Shown piece by piece: positions 60,948-64,000 of a stretch of 64,000 bases of DNA. Both the position numbers and the translations under genes were made by a program. Origin of the DNA: G963663365 sp963663365 (lineage in GTDB: Bacteria > Hinthialibacterota > Hinthialibacteria > Hinthialibacterales > G963663365); contig CAXXIH010000004.1 of assembly GCA_963663365.2 (NCBI GenBank), positions 434,001-498,000 of the forward strand, given 5' to 3'. The first letter of the stretch is position 1; every line of letters begins with the position of its first letter. The notes under the pieces were generated by a model, which was not told where the DNA came from, did not search any database, and was given only the letters and a program-made list of their open reading frames with translations.

Positions 60948-61757
60948 TTAAGTAGCCTTTTTCTCAAACGAGATGGGATTCTCTCTAGCTTCGAATGAGA
61001 GCGGATTGATTCCGCGCAGCATCATGCCTTGAGCATGGGAACGGTGCGTATCCACTGTGGGCCGGTCATTGGGAGCACGAAATTGTATCAGCACGTTCCT
61101 GCGGGGACGGGAAGAAGTATTTAGTCCCGAGCCGTGGATGGTCAAATAATTGAAAATTGCGGCATCACCGGCCTTGGCGGGAACAGGAGTCGCCGTTTCA
61201 ATCGGATATTCGTTGGTATCCAAATAGAGGCCATCCGGTTGGGTCGGCAATTGGCCCAGTTTGTGGCTGCCGGGCACAACCCGGATGCAGCCGTTTTCGA
61301 TATCGGCATCATCCAGATAAATACTGACAGCCAACATGGTATGCAGCTCATGTGGAAAATACGGACAATCCTGATGCATTGGAAACGGAGCGCCTTTTTC
61401 GGGAGGCTTCACGATCAGCTTGGTATGATGAAGTTGAATATTCGGACCGATCAAAGCTTCGACACAGTCAAGAATACGAGGAGTCATAAGCAGCTGCAAA
61501 AAGGCCGCGGAATGATATTGCACATCATGAGCGCCGGTCACATCCTTTTTCCCTCTCTCCTCGGCGGGCATCCAATTCCCACCCCACAAGAAACTGTCGT
61601 TATAGCCGCTTTCACGTATGCGCTGCAAAACAGAATCGGCCTCATCCCGAAGAAGCTGCACCATCTCCGGCTCGATAGCCCTTTCGAGCAACGCGTAGCC
61701 CGTTTCTTTATAAAACGCCGCTAATTCGGCGAATTCACGATTGGATTCATTCACCAT
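60948..61757 (-). CDS. Phytanoyl-CoA dioxygenase (PhyH) family Fe(II)/2-oxoglutarate enzyme
   Basis: 269 residues from ATG 61757, with GGAGAGGAA nine bases upstream (a longer frame to 61856 is unlikely). The Fe(II) facial triad is visible: HQDCPYF gives the first His and Asp, IHGSGLNTSSRPRRNVLIQF the distal His and the 2-oxoglutarate Arg. LHHTKLIVKPPEKGAPFPM and ENGCIRVVPGSHKLG are typical of the PhyH family, members of which hydroxylate small molecules rather than phytanoyl-CoA in most bacteria. Substrate unknown. Upstream of the PanE-like gene. Confidence 0.9.
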   Translation of the reverse strand: MVNESNREFAELAAFYKETGYALLERAIEPEMVQLLRDEADSVLQRIRESGYNDSFLWGGNWMPAEERGKKDVTGAHDVQYHSAAFLQLLMTPRILDCVEALIGPNIQLHHTKLIVKPPEKGAPFPMHQDCPYFPHELHTMLAVSIYLDDADIENGCIRVVPGSHKLGQLPTQPDGLYLDTNEYPIETATPVPAKAGDAAIFNYLTIHGSGLNTSSRPRRNVLIQFRAPNDRPTVDTHRSHAQGMMLRGINPLSFEARENPISFEKKAT

Positions 61758-61875
61758 GATTGATTCCTCTCCGCTACCAAAAATGTACCTTCCGGATCGC
61801 GCAAATAGCGATCCTGTCCCATACGGTTCCGGTGGATAAACGTTTTGTTTTCTCACCGGGAAGGCGGAGCTTCTA

Positions 61876-63333
61876 TCACTGCTGGAGATAAATCAATGCT
61901 GATAAGGCATACTGACGAAGCCAGGGATCATCCGAATTGCGCGCCTTTTCAAGCGCGGGGATCGCCTCTTTTGCCGGAACCCCAATCTCAGCCAAGATTT
62001 CAAGAATCAATTCGGCTTCATCACTGTCTGCCTTTTCATGCAAGGCCAAGAGAGCCGGGACCAGTTCCACGGCATTCGCCCCCATAGACCGTATTGAAAT
62101 CAGCGCCGTGCGGCGGCGGGGTGAATCATCGGCTTGCAAGGCCGTTAGCAAAATGGGCACAGCGCCGGTGGCGTTTTGCGGAAAAACCGTAGCCAAAGCC
62201 GCAGCCGCTTGGAAACGCACATCCAATGAATCCGATTTGAGCAAAGGAGCCAATTCCTTGTTATTGGGCAAAACCAATGCACCCAAAAACCTACCTGCCT
62301 GCAATCCGCCCAATAGGAGTTCCGCTTCAGCCGTGGCCAGCCGGATACGCGGGTACTCGATCATCTCGTAGCCGTAATCGACATTATCGAAATCTCCTGC
62401 GAAATTCATTCGTAGCGCGACTTGAGACTTCCCGAAATCGAATGGAGATGGCATCGGGCCGCACGAAAACCCATTAGTATCCTCGATGAGCATTCCATAA
62501 CTCTGCAATCCATTGCTGGCGGAGTAGCAGCGCGTGTTGAGCGGGCCGCTCATGGCTGAAGCCGCAATCGCCGGTCCGGGAGCAGGCGCAGGTACAGCTA
62601 CGCCACCACCAACCACAACAGATGCAGTGACAGTGCCGCCCGTGTTCACAGTGCTGCTCAAAGACGCACCGGCTGTGCTCATTGCTACAGTCTGCGGCGC
62701 CGTTGCTTGCATACCGCCCGGCGCGCCACCATAAGTTCCGGAAGATATAGCCGGTGTACCGGTTACATTCTGTGGAACAACACCCCCACCCACAGAAGGG
62801 GAAACGGAAGCAACCGTGCCCGCTGCCGTCGTCGCAGTTGTTGGGGCGCCGGCCGCTGGAGCTCCCGCGGGGGGTAATGTCACAGGAGTTGGCTTCGCCA
62901 ATGCGCCATAAGGACCTTCAACCGCCGCGATCCAAAGATAGACCGTTTCAGTGCTTACTCCGGGAATGGCTGTCAGGCGCACGCCTACTGGTTTGATTCT
63001 GAATTTGTCTCCAATTGCGGGAAGCTGGCCGAGGTAGGCCACAGGAGTCGTCAAAAACACCGGAGCCAACTGGGGCTCATAGGCGGTGGCAGTGGCATCG
63101 GAAATATTCCACCTCCACATACGGTAAATCGGCATTTGCGTGCTATCGACGGTGAATGTCATAGCCGCACGTAGGACATCCTGGAGTTGTCGTTGCGCTT
63201 CAACTACATGCGCACGCTCTTGTACCCGCTCAAAACGCGAAAAGACAAGTATGAAGAGGACCGAAATCACAGCCAGTGCAACGGCCCCTTCAACGAGTAC
63301 TTTCCAAGTTAGCCATTGTCTCGCTTTCGGCAT
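61876..63333 (-). CDS. Pseudopilin-like N-terminus fused to C-terminal HEAT repeats
   Basis: 485 residues from ATG 63333. Residues 10-34 are one hydrophobic helix (VLVEGAVALAVISVLFILVF) followed by the amphipathic helix FERVQERAHVVEAQRQLQDV, the arrangement of type II secretion/type IV pilin-like proteins, though the prepilin peptidase motif (G-F-T-L-x-E) is not conserved. Residues 70-150 are beta-rich. Residues 150-260 are a very Ala/Thr/Gly/Pro-rich linker. A cysteine-containing segment follows and residues 350-485 are HEAT/armadillo-type repeats (LAPLLKSDSLDVRFQAAAAL, AVPILLTALQADDSPRRRTA, EAIPALEKARNSDDPWLRQY). Related pseudopilins without HEAT are common in PVC and Hydrogenedentota genomes. 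Function unknown. Confidence 0.65.
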   Translation of the reverse strand: MPKARQWLTWKVLVEGAVALAVISVLFILVFSRFERVQERAHVVEAQRQLQDVLRAAMTFTVDSTQMPIYRMWRWNISDATATAYEPQLAPVFLTTPVAYLGQLPAIGDKFRIKPVGVRLTAIPGVSTETVYLWIAAVEGPYGALAKPTPVTLPPAGAPAAGAPTTATTAAGTVASVSPSVGGGVVPQNVTGTPAISSGTYGGAPGGMQATAPQTVAMSTAGASLSSTVNTGGTVTASVVVGGGVAVPAPAPGPAIAASAMSGPLNTRCYSASNGLQSYGMLIEDTNGFSCGPMPSPFDFGKSQVALRMNFAGDFDNVDYGYEMIEYPRIRLATAEAELLLGGLQAGRFLGALVLPNNKELAPLLKSDSLDVRFQAAAALATVFPQNATGAVPILLTALQADDSPRRRTALISIRSMGANAVELVPALLALHEKADSDEAELILEILAEIGVPAKEAIPALEKARNSDDPWLRQYALSALIYLQQ

Positions 63334-63438
63334 CCCGCACACTCCCATAGCGCCTGCGCATCGTTTGAAATGTCTCGCCGATTAAAACGTAGTACAAAAA
63401 CGTTGTTTTATCGAATAAACGAAATCGATGCCGGTTAG

Positions 63439-64000
63439 TCACGCCTTCGTAATGGCATCGATAGCCGATAATTCCTCATCGGAAAACGAGCGGTTTTCCA
63501 ATGCTTGTACATTTTCTTCGATTTGCCGAATGTTTGAAGCACCAATCAAGGCGGAGGTAATTCGCGGATCACGAAGAATCCAAACCAACGCCATCTGTGC
63601 CAAAGATTGGCCGCGCTTCTTCGCAATCTCATTGAGTTGCCGGACTTTGCTCAGATTCTCTGGTGTGATGTTGTTCTTCCGGGCTTCCTCGGGCCAATGC
63701 AAGGCGGCTCGCGAATCGTCGGGCACTCCATCCAAATACTTATCTGTTAATAATCCCTGGGCGAGCGGACAAAAAGGTATGACGCCGCTGCCATGCCGGT
63801 GCGTATGATCCAATAGATTGCTTTCGATTTCCCGGTGCAGCAGATTGTAGCGGGGCTGATGAATTGTAATGGGATTCCAATCATGACGCTCAATAATGCG
63901 AACGGCATCGCAATAATGGGCTCCCGGGAAGTTACTGACGCCTACATAAAGGGCTTTGCCTTGTTTCACAATCAGATCCAAGGCGGCGAGTGTTTCTTCC
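63439..64000 (-). CDS. Aldo/keto reductase, 5' end cut by window
   Basis: The frame enters from the right edge with EETLAALDLIVKQGKALYVG, the family core, and VSNFPGAH, then IHQPRYNLLHREIE, VIPFCPLAQGLLTDKYL and LAQMALVWILRDPRITSALIG, the NADPH-binding C-terminal half of aldo/keto reductases. The catalytic Asp/Tyr/Lys/His lie before the window edge. The visible 187 residues end at 63439. It is similar to the YghZ/L-glyceraldehyde 3-phosphate reductase subgroup in the PLAQGLLTDKYL segment. Substrate unknown. Confidence 0.9.
   Translation of the reverse strand, partial: EETLAALDLIVKQGKALYVGVSNFPGAHYCDAVRIIERHDWNPITIHQPRYNLLHREIESNLLDHTHRHGSGVIPFCPLAQGLLTDKYLDGVPDDSRAALHWPEEARKNNITPENLSKVRQLNEIAKKRGQSLAQMALVWILRDPRITSALIGASNIRQIEENVQALENRSFSDEELSAIDAITKA

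Noticed and set aside
1..64000. tRNA or rRNA genes, CRISPR arrays, prophage or integron features
   Set aside because: The intergenic stretches I read showed no cloverleaf T-loop motif, no regularly spaced repeats, no integrase and no phage structural genes. A covariance-model scan would be the decisive check.

Overview
This 64 kb window looks like chromosome from a flagellated, diderm, probably uncultivated bacterium of roughly even base composition. An O-antigen ligase-type protein, a lipoprotein and a full flagellar export operon point to a diderm cell. The accessory content (two Gfo/Idh/MocA oxidoreductases, a creatininase-family amidohydrolase, a DUF1080 protein, a phytanoyl-CoA-type dioxygenase, an Agl23-type membrane protein with NHL repeats, an anaerobic sulfatase-maturase-type radical SAM enzyme) resembles what is seen in lineages such as Hydrogenedentota, Sumerlaeota, Poribacteria or Planctomycetota. 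No rRNA or other decisive marker is present, so the phylum is a low-confidence inference. Both ends cut genes: ispG on the left and an aldo/keto reductase on the right.

Left part (1-9.7 kb): a minus-strand run of housekeeping genes (ispG, O-antigen ligase/TPR, nusB, ribH), a plus-strand formylglycine-enzyme-like protein without the catalytic cysteines, the c-di-AMP synthase pair cdaA-ybbR, queF, a Gfo/Idh oxidoreductase and a creatininase-family gene. At 9745-11069 lies an intact IS4-family insertion sequence with 18-bp perfect terminal inverted repeats and a 9-bp target duplication. It separates the creatininase gene from a diguanylate cyclase.

Middle part (11-44.5 kb): a diguanylate cyclase, a secreted beta-propeller protein, cinA, a binding-protein-like gene next to a soluble PAS histidine kinase, a small two-gene module of unknown function with its own promoter, cell-envelope glycosyltransferases (GT-C with TPR, Agl23 with NHL, GT4), comB, larE, vanZ-like, rsfS, a YvyF-like zinc-ribbon protein, a DegT aminotransferase, a three-gene YbjN/small-membrane-protein operon, a second Gfo/Idh, a radical SAM/SPASM enzyme, an orphan FliN, a membrane-anchored DUF1858 protein behind a 31-bp palindrome, an RNase HII-YraN fusion, a ClC-CBS channel, a TIM-barrel epimerase-like protein, a DUF1080 protein and the riboflavin cluster ribD-ribE-ribBA (ribH is 38 kb away beside nusB).

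Right part (44.6-57.4 kb): a 12-gene minus-strand flagellar operon, fliL-fliM-fliY-(SpoA protein)-fliO-fliP-fliQ-fliR-flhB-flhA-flhF-flhG, preceded by a strong sigma70-type promoter. It encodes the switch complex, the export gate and the FlhF/FlhG placement system. FlhG has a roughly 190-residue acidic insertion, FlhB carries NPTE instead of NPTH, and with the orphan FliN the window holds four SpoA/FliM-type proteins. The last 6 kb holds a lipoprotein, an RsbT-like ATPase with coiled coil and PAS, a ketopantoate-reductase-like protein, a PhyH dioxygenase, a pseudopilin-like/HEAT fusion and the truncated aldo/keto reductase. I found no tRNA, rRNA, CRISPR array or prophage.
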